38,226 nucleotides of DNA from Yinghuangia elevatio (GCF_040649515.1 NZ_JBEZFP010000092.1:1-38226), one strand, 5' to 3'. Shown: positions 1 through 8,150, counted from the first letter of the stretch. Made by a program: numbers and translations. The notes: generated by a model not told the origin, from the letters alone.

Positions 1-35
1 CCAGGCTGCGGGGGTAGGGCACTCCCGCAGCCTGG
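1..35. terminator. perfect 12-bp hairpin, likely terminator of a gene left of the window
   Basis: Bases 1-12 (CCAGGCTGCGGG) are exactly complementary to 24-35, with an 11-nt loop. No T-run follows, which is common for actinobacterial terminators. The gene it would serve lies outside the window, so the orientation is unknown. Confidence 0.55.
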
Positions 36-45
36 CCCGACCGTC

Positions 46-126
46 CTGAACCGAGTTGTGTTGCGCTGAGCCGAGCTGAGCCAACCTGACGCGATCTGAA
101 GCGACCGACCTGACCGACCTGACGCG
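46..126 (+). repeat. 10-bp phased CTGA repeats upstream of the DUF35 gene
   Basis: CTGA recurs at 46, 66, 76, 86 and 96 with exact 10-bp phasing (a degenerate copy at 56), then at 110 and 119. The unit is roughly CTGANNCGAN. It fills the gap between the hairpin at 1-35 and the ribosome-binding site at 155-160, so it lies in the promoter or 5' leader of the DUF35-thiolase operon. It could be an operator array on one face of the helix or simple sequence drift. Confidence 0.5.
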
Positions 127-165
127 TTCCGCCCAGACCCGTAACGACTCGTCCGAAGGAGTCGC

Positions 166-564
166 ATGGCCAGCCGTGTCCCGCTCGTCGACCACCTGGT
201 GCTGGAGCCCGAGCCGCGCTTGAGGTCGGCCGTGTGCGGCACGTGCGAGGCCGATTTCCTCACCCGCCGCAACGCGTGCGCCTCCTGCGGCGGAACCGAC
301 TTCGGCGAGCGGACCTGGGGCACGGACGGCACCGTCGTCGCGTTCACCATCGTCCACCGGGCGGCCCCCGGCGTACCGGTCCCCTTCGTCTCGGCGATCG
401 TGCGGCTGCAGGACGGGCCGATCGTGCAGAGCAACCTGGTGGACGTCGAGCCGGACCCGGCGCACATCGTGCTCGGGATGCCGGTACGCCTGCGGACCTT
501 CGTGGCAGGCACCGACGACAACGGTGTCGAGGCCGTGGCGTACGGGTTCGCCCCGCTCGACTGA
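166..564 (+). CDS. DUF35 zinc-ribbon/OB-fold protein, thiolase partner
   Basis: A 132-residue protein of the DUF35 type: a short N-terminal helix, a rubredoxin-like zinc ribbon with two Cys pairs (CGTC near residue 25 and CASC near residue 38), then an OB-fold of about 75 residues. In known systems such proteins pair with thiolase-fold enzymes and are thought to bind or deliver the acyl-CoA; ChsH2 with the aldolase Ltp2 in steroid degradation is the best-studied case. The start is well supported by AAGGAG five bases upstream. The thiolase gene follows after 44 nt on the same strand, so the two are very likely one operon and one complex. The substrate cannot be read from sequence. Confidence 0.85.
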   Translation: MASRVPLVDHLVLEPEPRLRSAVCGTCEADFLTRRNACASCGGTDFGERTWGTDGTVVAFTIVHRAAPGVPVPFVSAIVRLQDGPIVQSNLVDVEPDPAHIVLGMPVRLRTFVAGTDDNGVEAVAYGFAPLD

Positions 565-608
565 AGCCCCAGGCGCCGCGCATCCGACGCCGAGAGAAGG
601 GATCCGGA

Positions 609-1808
609 ATGGCCTCCGACCACGTGTGGATCGTCGGCGCGTACATGACGCGGTTCGCCCGGCACGACGGCATGGACGTGCTCGACCTGGCCGCCGAGGC
701 GGCGTTGGCCGCGCTCGCCGACTCCGGCACGACCATCGCCGACATGGACGTCCTTGCCGCGGGCTCGCTGTTCCACGCCGGCGCCGGGCTGGGCCAGCAG
801 TTGCAGAAGCAGATCGGCCAGACGGGCATCCCCGTCTACAACGTCGCCAACGCGTGCGCGACCGGCGCCACCGCGCTGCGGACCGTGCACCTGTCGATCC
901 TCGCCGGCGAATCCGAACTGGGCATCGCCGTGGGTGTGGAGAAGACTTCGGGCATGGGGCTGCTCGGTGCCGCCGCCCGCCCCGCCGAAGCCAGGACCGA
1001 GTACACGCCCAGCGGGCGCGACGGGCGCGTCATGCCCGTCGAGGGGATCCTCGGGTCGCAGACCATGCCGAGTGTGTTCGCCCAGGCGGGCACCGCGTAC
1101 CTGCACGACAACCCGCAGGCGTCCGTGGAGCACTTCTACAAGATCAGCGAGAAGAACCACGCGCACTCCGAGCTGAACCCGCTCGCGCAGTACCGCAAGC
1201 GGTTCTCGCTCGACGAGATCAAGGCCGCGCCGATGATCTCCTACCCGAACACCTCGCTCATGTGCTCGGCCAACACCGACGGCGCCGCCGCGGTCGTGCT
1301 GTGCTCCTCGGCGCGTCTTGCCACGCTGCCCCTGGAGGTACGCAGGCGCGCGGTCAAGATCGCCGCCTCGGTCCTCACCTCGGACCCGTACGTGCCGGGC
1401 GGGCAGGTCCTGCCGGATGTGTCCACCTGCACCCGCAACGCGGCCGCCGCGGCGTACGAGAAGGCCGGCATCGGCCCCGAGGACCTCGGCCTGGTCGAAC
1501 TGCACGACTGCTTCGCCACCGCCGAACTCCTGCACTACGACAACCTGATGCTGTGCGAGCCCGGCGGCGCCGCCGAATTCCTCGACTCCGGCGCCCCGTG
1601 GCGCGACGGACGCCTGCCGGTCAACGTCTCCGGCGGCCTGCAGTCCAAGGGCCACCCCATCGGGGCCACCGGCATCGCCAACGTCTACGAGGTCACCGCA
1701 CACCTGCGCGGCGAGGCGGGCGACCGGCAGATCGACGGCGCCCGCGTCGGCCTGACCCACGTGATCGGCCTCGGCTCCAGCGCGGCCGTGCACATCCTGG
1801 AGAAGTAG
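609..1808 (+). CDS. SCP2/lipid-transfer-type thiolase (acyl-CoA acetyltransferase family)
   Basis: A 399-residue thiolase-fold enzyme of about the normal length. The nucleophilic Cys is Cys83 in NACATG; HDCFA sits at 299-303 and GGLQSKGHPIGATG at 342-355, with His349 in the usual GHPxGATG motif. This is the non-decarboxylating SCP-x/thiolase-like branch rather than classical FadA. Family members cleave or condense beta-ketoacyl-CoA, and relatives such as Ltp2 act as retro-aldolases with a DUF35 partner; here the Cys is kept, so thiolysis is plausible. The start is the ATG at 609, with GAGAAGGGA upstream. It ends 33 nt before the convergent hydrolase gene. Acyl-CoA breakdown is my inference. 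Confidence 0.88.
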   Translation: MASDHVWIVGAYMTRFARHDGMDVLDLAAEAALAALADSGTTIADMDVLAAGSLFHAGAGLGQQLQKQIGQTGIPVYNVANACATGATALRTVHLSILAGESELGIAVGVEKTSGMGLLGAAARPAEARTEYTPSGRDGRVMPVEGILGSQTMPSVFAQAGTAYLHDNPQASVEHFYKISEKNHAHSELNPLAQYRKRFSLDEIKAAPMISYPNTSLMCSANTDGAAAVVLCSSARLATLPLEVRRRAVKIAASVLTSDPYVPGGQVLPDVSTCTRNAAAAAYEKAGIGPEDLGLVELHDCFATAELLHYDNLMLCEPGGAAEFLDSGAPWRDGRLPVNVSGGLQSKGHPIGATGIANVYEVTAHLRGEAGDRQIDGARVGLTHVIGLGSSAAVHILEK

Positions 1809-1811
1809 CCG

Positions 1812-1843
1812 ACACCGTCCGACGGATCGTCCGCCCGGTGTCA
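1812..1843. terminator. possible bidirectional hairpin between convergent genes
   Basis: GACACCG at 1812-1818 can pair with CGGTGTC at 1837-1843; the 18-nt loop contains a smaller GACG/CGTC stem. It lies between the thiolase stop and the convergent hydrolase stop, touching the latter. The stem is short, so the call is modest. Confidence 0.4.
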
Positions 1844-3847
1844 CCCGAACGGATCACTCATCCGGGCCGGCCCCAGGTGCGGTAGCTCCAGCTCGAACAG
1901 GTGGCCGCGTCCGGACACGGTCCCGTGGTAGCCCAGTTCGTCCGGGTGTTCCACACCCGCGGTACGGATGGCCTCCAGCAGCATCGCCGCCGCGGTGCCG
2001 GCGTCGTCGCTCTTGGCGTCGCCGAAGCGCCGCTGCCACAGGCCGCCGGCATCCGACCAACCGCGCCGGACGAGCGCGTCCGGGTCGACGGGCGTGTCGT
2101 TGACGAAGGACTCGATGCGCAGGTCGAACCCCTCGTTCCAGGCGCTGACGAAGCGCAGCGGGTCGCGGGTGGAACGCACGTGCAGGACGAACGCGCCCGG
2201 CAGGCACGGTGTGTCGGCGCACAGCGCCCGCAGGGCCTCGGCGAGTCCGGTCTCGACGCCCTCCCAGGTCGTCGCGGCGCGCGGCGCGGGTTCGGGCAGC
2301 GCGGGCAGGTCGGCCGGCTCTCCGGCGCGCCACACTCCCGGCGACTCGTTCCGGGCTCCCGCGGCGTCGCCGTCCGATGCGGTGTGCAGCATGGCCATGA
2401 CCGGCACCGAGTGCACGTCCAGTCCCATGGCGAGGGTGGTTTCGCCAGGGCGTCGCCACAACATCCGGGGGCCGCGGCTGTCCCACTTCCGGCCTGCGCC
2501 GGCCCACAACGTCGGGGGTGCGTCGAGGACTTCCTCCATGACGTCCCAGGCGGTCCGCAGGAAGTGCACCTCGTCGCGGTGGTCGTCGTCGTACGCGATG
2601 CCGTAGCCGAGGTTGACCTCCACCCTGACGGCCCGCGGAGGCGCGCCGTCCGCCGCGGCCACGACTCCGACCCCCTGCCGGGGGCCGTGCGGGTGGCGGC
2701 CCAGTTCCCAGCCCACTCCGTCCAGCGGGCCTCGGGCCGGGTCGACGACCTGGTTCGGCGGCACCGGAAGCAGGGCCCACCCCAGCGTGCCGAGAGCGGC
2801 CTCGACGTCCTCCAGCAGCCATCCGCCCATGTCCAGCGGCGCCAATTCCCGCACCAGGCTCCGGAACCGCGCCTCCGAGGACCAGTACTTGTACTCGTGG
2901 GTCGTCATGCGACGCACTGTACGGAGCGGCGCCGACTCCGACTCCGACTCCGACTCCGAGGCTGCCGGCCCCGGGCACAGGAACGTACACAATGCGGTGG
3001 TCAGCGCTGCCGGGTTGTCCTCCTGGACGTTGTGGCCGGCGTCCGGCACCACGACAAGTTCCGCGCCGGGGACGCTCGCGATCAGGCGCTCCGCGGCGGC
3101 CTGCGGAAGTACCCTGCTGCGCCCCCCGCGTGCCAACAGGAGCGGGACCCCCGCCGATTGGGCGGCCAGGCGCTCGATGGCGGCGAGGATCGCGGGGAAG
3201 TCGGGCGGACGCGGATCCCCCTTCGGTACCCACTCACCGTCCGGGCCGCGGCGGAACAGGGTGCTCATGCGGTAGGCCACGCCTGCCCGGTGCGTGCGCG
3301 GACTGACGCGCATGGCTTCCTCGACGACCGCGTCAAGTTCGCGCACGGGGGCGAGTGCGGCCATGAACTCCCGTACCCGCCGCGTACCTTCGAAGTCCAC
3401 GCCGGGTGCGACGTCGACGAGTGCCAGCCGCGCCACACGATCGGGCCGGGTTTCGGCGACATGCGCCGCGACCACGCCGCCCAGCGACATGCCTACCAGC
3501 CCCACCCGTTCGAGGCCCAGGTGGTCGGCGGCGGCGACCACGTCGTCGGCCATGGTGGCGATGCGGTAGTCGTCCGACCAGTCGCTGTCGCCGTGGCCGC
3601 GCAGGTCCAGTGCGACCGGGCGGGCCGCGTCGCGCAGGCCGAGGCAGACGAAGTCCCATGTGTGCGCGGTCAGTCCGCCGCCGTGCAGCAGAATCGCCGG
3701 AAGTCCCGTGCCGCCCCAGTCGAGTCCGTGCAGGCCGCACCCCGCGTTCGAGAACCGGAACGCGCGCGGCGGCGCCGGATCGCGGACGGTGACGCCCAGT
3801 TGGACCGCCAGTTCGAGCATCGTCGGAGTCCCGGGTCGTCCCCGCAC
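1841..3847 (-). CDS. alpha/beta hydrolase fused to a second, poorly known domain
   Basis: A 668-residue protein. Residues 35-293 are a typical alpha/beta hydrolase: oxyanion segment LHGGG at 54-58, nucleophile elbow GMSLG at 119-123 (Ser121) and catalytic His272 in DAGHN. A Ser-Glu repeat follows (297-305), and then residues 314-668 form a different domain, rich in Trp and acidic residues, that I do not recognise firmly; its last third loosely resembles TY-Chap-like proteins. The GTG start at 3847 has a strong AGGAGG four bases upstream. Met314 (position 2908) could start a separate protein; it lacks a clear ribosome-binding site but has TACAGT nearby. The gene is divergent from a TetR gene and shares its operators, so it is probably the repressor's target. 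Confidence 0.75.
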   Translation of the reverse strand: MRGRPGTPTMLELAVQLGVTVRDPAPPRAFRFSNAGCGLHGLDWGGTGLPAILLHGGGLTAHTWDFVCLGLRDAARPVALDLRGHGDSDWSDDYRIATMADDVVAAADHLGLERVGLVGMSLGGVVAAHVAETRPDRVARLALVDVAPGVDFEGTRRVREFMAALAPVRELDAVVEEAMRVSPRTHRAGVAYRMSTLFRRGPDGEWVPKGDPRPPDFPAILAAIERLAAQSAGVPLLLARGGRSRVLPQAAAERLIASVPGAELVVVPDAGHNVQEDNPAALTTALCTFLCPGPAASESESESESAPLRTVRRMTTHEYKYWSSEARFRSLVRELAPLDMGGWLLEDVEAALGTLGWALLPVPPNQVVDPARGPLDGVGWELGRHPHGPRQGVGVVAAADGAPPRAVRVEVNLGYGIAYDDDHRDEVHFLRTAWDVMEEVLDAPPTLWAGAGRKWDSRGPRMLWRRPGETTLAMGLDVHSVPVMAMLHTASDGDAAGARNESPGVWRAGEPADLPALPEPAPRAATTWEGVETGLAEALRALCADTPCLPGAFVLHVRSTRDPLRFVSAWNEGFDLRIESFVNDTPVDPDALVRRGWSDAGGLWQRRFGDAKSDDAGTAAAMLLEAIRTAGVEHPDELGYHGTVSGRGHLFELELPHLGPARMSDPFG
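2934..2957 (-). repeat. GACTCC hexamer, four perfect copies (codes for Ser-Glu)
   Basis: Four uninterrupted GACTCC units lie inside the hydrolase-fusion gene and encode the alternating Ser-Glu linker between its two domains. The unit is a multiple of three, so slippage would change linker length without shifting frame. Confidence 0.9.
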
Positions 3848-3860
3848 GCCGCCTCCTCGT

Positions 3861-3910
3861 CCTTACCTTGACTCATCAAGGTAAGGACCACAACCTTGAG
3901 CAGTCAAGGT
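3861..3910. promoter_or_regulatory. twin palindromic operators and overlapping promoter of the hydrolase/TetR pair
   Basis: CCTTACCTTGA (3861-3871) and TCAAGGTAAGG (3876-3886) form a perfect palindrome around a 4-nt spacer. A second copy of its core, ACCTTGA (3893-3899) and TCAAGGT (3904-3910), has the same 4-nt spacer; the two centres are 28 bp apart. Leftward, TTGACT (3907-3902) and TACCTT (3883-3878) are 18 bp apart and make a plausible sigma-70-like promoter for the hydrolase, covered by both palindromes. Position and symmetry fit a TetR dimer operator. Seen directly: the repeats. Inferred: the binding protein. Confidence 0.8.
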
Positions 3911-3921
3911 AGGGTCGGGGG

Positions 3922-4527
3922 ATGGCTCGCGTACGACGCAACCCCGATGACGCCCGGCGGATGATCCTCGAAGCGGCCGGCAAGCTGCTGGCCGCGGGCG
4001 GTCCGGCCGCCGTGCAGGTGCGCGCCGTCGCCGCCGAGGTCGGGGTGACCGACGCCGCGGTCAACCACCACTTCGGCACACGTGACCAACTGCTGGATTC
4101 CCTGCTGCGCTTCGGCGGGACCAAGCTGAAGGCCGAACTGCACGCCGTGCTGGGCGCGTGGGCCGACGGTCCGCCCGAGCCGGCCGAGTTGGTGCGCGCA
4201 CTCGCCGCGCTGTACGCCGACGGCTACGCGGAACTCGCCCTCGCCCTCCACCGGTCCGGCCGACGCGACACCGGCAGCGGACTGCTCGACGAGGTGGTGG
4301 ACAGGCTGCACGCGCAGGCGCGGCACCAGTGCGCGGCCGCCGGACGCACCCCTCCTTTGCGCGAGTCGATCCAGCTGACGGTGGCCGCACTGCATCAGGC
4401 GGTCGCCACGGAACCGCTGTTCGGGGACGAGTTCCGCCGCAGCGTCGGCCTCGACGAGACCGCGCGCGAGCACATGCTCGACTGGTGGACCGAGATCCTC
4501 CGTGCGACCCTCGCGGGCCGGGACTGA
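3922..4527 (+). CDS. TetR-family transcriptional regulator
   Basis: A 201-residue protein with a TetR-type N-terminal helix-turn-helix (about residues 12-58, including VRAVAAEVGVTDAAVNHHFG) and an all-helical ligand/dimerisation domain that I cannot assign to a ligand class. Length is normal. The ATG at 3922 is 12 nt after the second operator palindrome; only a weak G-rich ribosome-binding site is present, so the message may have a very short leader. It is divergent from the hydrolase fusion, with both promoters overlapping two operator copies, which suggests autorepression and control of the hydrolase. The inducer may be a substrate of that hydrolase (inference). Confidence 0.9.
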   Translation: MARVRRNPDDARRMILEAAGKLLAAGGPAAVQVRAVAAEVGVTDAAVNHHFGTRDQLLDSLLRFGGTKLKAELHAVLGAWADGPPEPAELVRALAALYADGYAELALALHRSGRRDTGSGLLDEVVDRLHAQARHQCAAAGRTPPLRESIQLTVAALHQAVATEPLFGDEFRRSVGLDETAREHMLDWWTEILRATLAGRD

Positions 4528-4557
4528 GCCCTGGCGGGGTTGCCACGGCAAGCACGC

Positions 4558-4623
4558 CTGGGCACACAGTCCGCGGCACACCTGCCCGCGGCACAACAGT
4601 CCCCGGCACAACAGTCCCCGGCA
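4558..4623 (+). repeat. about 15-bp imperfect tandem repeat (CGGCACAACAGTCCC)
   Basis: Four degenerate copies of a unit close to CGGCACAACAGTCCC lie between the convergent TetR and hydrolase genes; the last two are nearly identical. No hairpin or gene is evident in the 152-nt gap. Confidence 0.6.
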
Positions 4624-4679
4624 GCCGATCCGCGGCAGGCGTCCCGTTGCGGCAGCCCACCCGCAACCCGGCCGGCGAC

Positions 4680-5570
4680 TCAGGCCTGCGTCGGTGCGGA
4701 CGCCCCGGGCTGCGGCTCCCCTCCCGCGGCCCGCCCCGTGAGGAACTCGTCGACCGCCGCCACCAGCAGCGGGACCTTCGGGTTGTGGCTGAGCTTCGCG
4801 ATCTCGACGTGCCGGGCGTCAGGCAGCGCCGCCGTCGCCGCCCGGGCGGCCGTACGCAGCAATGCCTCGCTGCGGCCACCGGACACGACCAATACCGGGA
4901 CCTCGACACCCGCCCAGTCGGCCGGGTCCAGCGGCTCACCGCGCATGTGGTCCGCCATCACCGCCCAGTCGTGCGCGGTGGACGGGGCGACAGCGGTGAG
5001 CTTCGACCACATCGGGGTGATCCGCATGAGGCCGACGAAAGGCGACGGGATGCCCATGGCCTTGGTCATGAAGTAGCGCACGGTCTCGCCGCGCCGGTCC
5101 TCGGCGACCAGCCGGTGCAGCGTTGCGGCCAGGTCCGTCGGCGGCACGTGCCGGGTGCGGTCTACGACGAACGGCGGCTCGAACGCGACCACCCGCTCGA
5201 TTCCGGGGATCCGCCCGGACGCCGCGGCCCGCAACGCCAGGACCGCGCCCGACGACCAGCCGAACAGCGCGGCCGACCCGCCCTCGGCGGCGACCACCGC
5301 GGCCAGGTCGTCGATCTCCTGCGCACAGTCGTGGCGTCCCGGCGAGTCGCCGCTGTCGCCACGGCCGCGGCGGTCGTGGAGCACGACCGTCAGCCCCTGC
5401 TCGTCGGCCAGCATTTCGGCGAGTTGGACCATCTTCGGGAACTTCCGGTAGCTGAACGCGCCGCCGACCAGCACCACGGTCCCGCCCGCCGGGTTCGGGT
5501 TCCGCGGCGTGTAGCGGTCGTACGCGATCGCGGTGCCGTCCGCGGAGGCGACGGTGTGCGTGCTGGTCAT
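4680..5570 (-). CDS. alpha/beta hydrolase
   Basis: A 296-residue alpha/beta hydrolase: VGGAF oxyanion segment (35-39), HDRRGRGDSG after strand 4, nucleophile elbow GWSSG at 104-108 (Ser106) and a late LSHNP segment with the likely catalytic His. The length fits a single-domain cytosolic hydrolase without signal peptide. I chose the ATG at 5570 because GGGAG lies about 9 nt upstream and homologues begin near this point; the frame stays open for another 20 codons. It is convergent with the TetR gene and 184 nt downstream of the ECF sigma gene on the same strand. No helpful context for substrate; ester or lactone hydrolysis is only a family-level guess. Confidence 0.82.
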   Translation of the reverse strand: MTSTHTVASADGTAIAYDRYTPRNPNPAGGTVVLVGGAFSYRKFPKMVQLAEMLADEQGLTVVLHDRRGRGDSGDSPGRHDCAQEIDDLAAVVAAEGGSAALFGWSSGAVLALRAAASGRIPGIERVVAFEPPFVVDRTRHVPPTDLAATLHRLVAEDRRGETVRYFMTKAMGIPSPFVGLMRITPMWSKLTAVAPSTAHDWAVMADHMRGEPLDPADWAGVEVPVLVVSGGRSEALLRTAARAATAALPDARHVEIAKLSHNPKVPLLVAAVDEFLTGRAAGGEPQPGASAPTQA

Positions 5571-5754
5571 GGCTGCTCCCGTGTCGGTGCTCGGCCCGGT
5601 CCGTTCCGGGTCCGGTGGCCGCCACGGCACAATCGACCGGGCGGCTCTGGGAGGTAGGACCGCAGAACCGCGCCGAACTCATCGCACCTTCGGGATCTTC
5701 TTCGGAAACTTCGCCGGATCACTGCGGATCTGTCCCGCGGACCACCCGGGTGCG

Positions 5755-6711
5755 TCACCCGCCCCGGGCACCCCGTTCGACCGGCAGGCCGAAGAGCGGG
5801 AACAGGTCTGCCCGGTGGAAGGCCAGTACCGCGGCGATCCCCGCCTTCGTCACGGTGAGCACCTGCACCGAGTGCGCGTGGAAGACGTCGTCCGGCCCGC
5901 GGTTGTAGACGGCGAACGCGGGTCGGCCGTTCGCGGACGTCGCCACGGCGATCCGCTGTCCCCCCTCCGGCCGTAGTTTCGCGGCGAGCAGGCGCAGGAC
6001 GTCCTCGCGGCCGTCGAACCAGGTCGGGATCGGCGGCATTTCCCACCGGACCTCCTGCGTCAAGAGGTCCTCCAGCGCGGCCAGGTCGGTCTCCTCGAAG
6101 GCCCGCGCGTACCGGTCGAGAAGGGCGCGGCGTTCGGGTTCGGCGGGCTCGCCGAACTGCTCCTCGGCCGGTGCCAGCGTGGCGAGGTCGGCGCGCGCCC
6201 GGCGCAGCGAGCTGTGCACCGCGGTGGTCGTGGTCTCCAGCAGTTCCGCGGTCTCCGAGGCGCGCCACGCCAGGACGTCCCGCAGGATCAGCACCGCGCG
6301 CCGGCGTGGCGGCAGGTGTTGCAGGGCGGCGACCAGCGCGAGCCGAAGGCTTTGGCGGGCGTCCACGACCTGGGCCGGGTCGGCGCTCGGCAGGCGGTCC
6401 GGGAACGGCTCCAGCCAGGACGCCTCCAGCATGCGCGCGTCGAGGCGGTCGGGGTCGCTGCCGGGCGCGCCGATCGCCGACGGCACCATGCGGCGGCTGC
6501 TGTGCTTCAGCGCGTTCAGGCAGGTCCGGGTGGCGATCCGGTAGAGCCAGGTCTTCACCGACGACCGCCGCTCGAACTCCGCGAAGCCGCGCCACGCACG
6601 CAGGTACGTCTCCTGCACGGCGTCCTCCGCGTCGTGCAGCGAGCCGAGCATGCGGTAGCAGTACGCCACCAGATCGCCCCGGTGCCGGGCGAACTCGTCC
6701 TCGAGGTTCAT
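5755..6711 (-). CDS. ECF sigma factor with C-terminal SnoaL-like domain (SigG/TIGR02960-like)
   Basis: A 318-residue ECF sigma factor. Region 2 spans about 5-75 (YRMLGSLHDAEDAVQETYLRAW), the WLEPFPD linker typical of the TIGR02960/SigG-like group is at 99-105, and region 4 spans about 120-178 (LQHLPPRRRAVLILRDVL). Residues 195-318 form an NTF2/SnoaL-like domain with WEMPPIPTWF. In this group the C-terminal domain replaces a separate anti-sigma factor as the regulatory part (known for related ECF41/ECF56 groups). The ATG at 6711 overlaps the stop of the upstream MFS gene as ATGA, so translation is coupled. No anti-sigma gene is adjacent. Target promoters are unknown; its own operon is a reasonable guess. 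Confidence 0.88.
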   Translation of the reverse strand: MNLEDEFARHRGDLVAYCYRMLGSLHDAEDAVQETYLRAWRGFAEFERRSSVKTWLYRIATRTCLNALKHSSRRMVPSAIGAPGSDPDRLDARMLEASWLEPFPDRLPSADPAQVVDARQSLRLALVAALQHLPPRRRAVLILRDVLAWRASETAELLETTTTAVHSSLRRARADLATLAPAEEQFGEPAEPERRALLDRYARAFEETDLAALEDLLTQEVRWEMPPIPTWFDGREDVLRLLAAKLRPEGGQRIAVATSANGRPAFAVYNRGPDDVFHAHSVQVLTVTKAGIAAVLAFHRADLFPLFGLPVERGARGG

Positions 6712-8150
6712 ACCAACTCCCGGGCGGCGTCGGGCCGGGCGGTGGGCCCCGCCGCGGTCGGGGCACGCCGTGCGGTGACACCGAGCCCGGCCAGTGCCCC
6801 GAGCAACGACAGTACGCCGCACACGGTCAGCGCCCGGCTGAAGCCCGTGGTGAACGACCCGTAGCCGCCGGAGGCGCTGAACACCGCGGCCAGGACGGCG
6901 ACCCCCACCACTCCGCCGAGCTGCCGCATCATGCCGTGCACGCCGGACGCGATCCCGACCGCTTCGCGGGGCAGCGCCCCGATGCTCGCGCTCTGCGCCG
7001 CGGGCATCGCCAGCGAGACGCCGCAGCCGGCCACCACCAACGGGGCCACCAGATCCGCGTAGTGGACCGAGCCCTTGGCGGCCTGGCCGATCCACGCCAT
7101 GCCGAGGGCCTGGAGCGCCAGGCCCGCGACCACGAGCGGACGCTCGCCGATCCGGTCCGCGAGGCGGCCGGCGAGCGGCGCGATCAGGAACAGAGTGGCG
7201 GTCCACGGCAGCAGTTGCAGCCCGGCCTTCATCGGGCCGGAGCCGAACGCGACCTGCATGTACTGGGCGAGGAAGAACACACCGCCGTACAGCGCCGAGG
7301 TCAGGAAGAACGCCGCCGCGTTGCCCGCCGAGAACGTCCGCGAACGGAAGAACGAGGGCGGCACCATCGGGTGCGCGGCCCGGCGCTCCCAGAGCAGGAA
7401 CGCCGCCAAGCCCACCGCCCCGAGGGCGAACGCGCCGACCACCTCGCGGCTGGACCACCCCGCCTCGGCGCCGCGCACCACACCCCAGACGACGCCGAGC
7501 ACGGCGGCCGTGCTGAGGGCCGCACCGCGTACGTCCACCCGGCGTGCCGCTCCCCTGCTCTCCGGGACCTTCCGCAGGACGAGTGGGACGGCGAGCGCCC
7601 CGACCGGCACGTTGATCCAGAAGATCCACTGCCAGGCCAGGCCCTCGGTGACCGCGCCGCCGATCACCGGGCCGCTCAGCACGGCCAGCCCGGTCAGACC
7701 GCTGAAGGCGCCGATCGCCCAGTTGCGGCGCTCCGGCGGGAAGGCGGCCCCCAACAGGCCCATCGCCAGCGGCATCACGACCGCGGCCCCGATCCCCTGG
7801 ACCGCGCGGGCGGCGATCAGCCACCCCGCGGAGGTCGCGAGCGCACAGCCGACCGACGCGACCGAGAAGAGCGTGAGGCCGCTCGCGAAGGTACGCCGCC
7901 GCCCCCAGCGGTCGCCGATCGCCGCCGCGGTCATCATCAGCATCGCGAAGCTGAGGCTGTACGCGTTCACCGTCCATTCCAGCTCCTGGACCGAGGCGCC
8001 GAGGTCGTGCCTGACGGTGGTCAGCGCGGCCGCGACCACCAGGGCGTCGAGCGCCACCATCACCGAGCCGATCGCGGTCAGGCCCAGCACCCAGCGCTGC
8101 TCGGCAGTCGTGCGATTCGTGCCGTCCACCACGTCCACCACATCCACCAC
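6708..8150 (-). CDS. MFS drug/proton antiporter, DHA2-like (14 TM)
   Basis: A 480-residue integral membrane protein with about 14 hydrophobic segments, the DHA2-type length and layout. The motif A loop is GDRWGRRRTF, and RAVQGIGAAVVMP and GPVIGGAV are typical of helix 4-5 regions of EmrB/QacA-like exporters. Several GTG codons stand in a row at the start; GGAGG gives best spacing to the second one (8147), so the first residue may be one codon later than given. It forms a two-gene operon with the ECF sigma factor (4-nt overlap). Export of a toxic organic compound is the family role; no substrate can be assigned. TTGTCA about 25-30 nt upstream of the start region may be a -35 element. Confidence 0.88.
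   Translation of the reverse strand: MVDVVDVVDGTNRTTAEQRWVLGLTAIGSVMVALDALVVAAALTTVRHDLGASVQELEWTVNAYSLSFAMLMMTAAAIGDRWGRRRTFASGLTLFSVASVGCALATSAGWLIAARAVQGIGAAVVMPLAMGLLGAAFPPERRNWAIGAFSGLTGLAVLSGPVIGGAVTEGLAWQWIFWINVPVGALAVPLVLRKVPESRGAARRVDVRGAALSTAAVLGVVWGVVRGAEAGWSSREVVGAFALGAVGLAAFLLWERRAAHPMVPPSFFRSRTFSAGNAAAFFLTSALYGGVFFLAQYMQVAFGSGPMKAGLQLLPWTATLFLIAPLAGRLADRIGERPLVVAGLALQALGMAWIGQAAKGSVHYADLVAPLVVAGCGVSLAMPAAQSASIGALPREAVGIASGVHGMMRQLGGVVGVAVLAAVFSASGGYGSFTTGFSRALTVCGVLSLLGALAGLGVTARRAPTAAGPTARPDAARELV

Noticed and set aside
2934..2957. frameshift at the hexamer repeat
   Set aside because: The unit is six bases long and the frame on both sides gives sensible protein, so a frameshift is not needed to explain the fusion.
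1901..3871. 656-codon open frame on the + strand opposite the hydrolase fusion
   Set aside because: No recognisable domain; composition (Arg, Gly, His, Val rich) is that of an antisense shadow of a high-GC gene, and the minus-strand frame has clear catalytic motifs.
5755..6711. the ECF sigma factor as the target of the HATPase anti-sigma factor at 25189
   Set aside because: RsbW-like proteins control SigB/SigF-type sigma factors; this ECF group carries its own regulatory domain and is 18 kb away.
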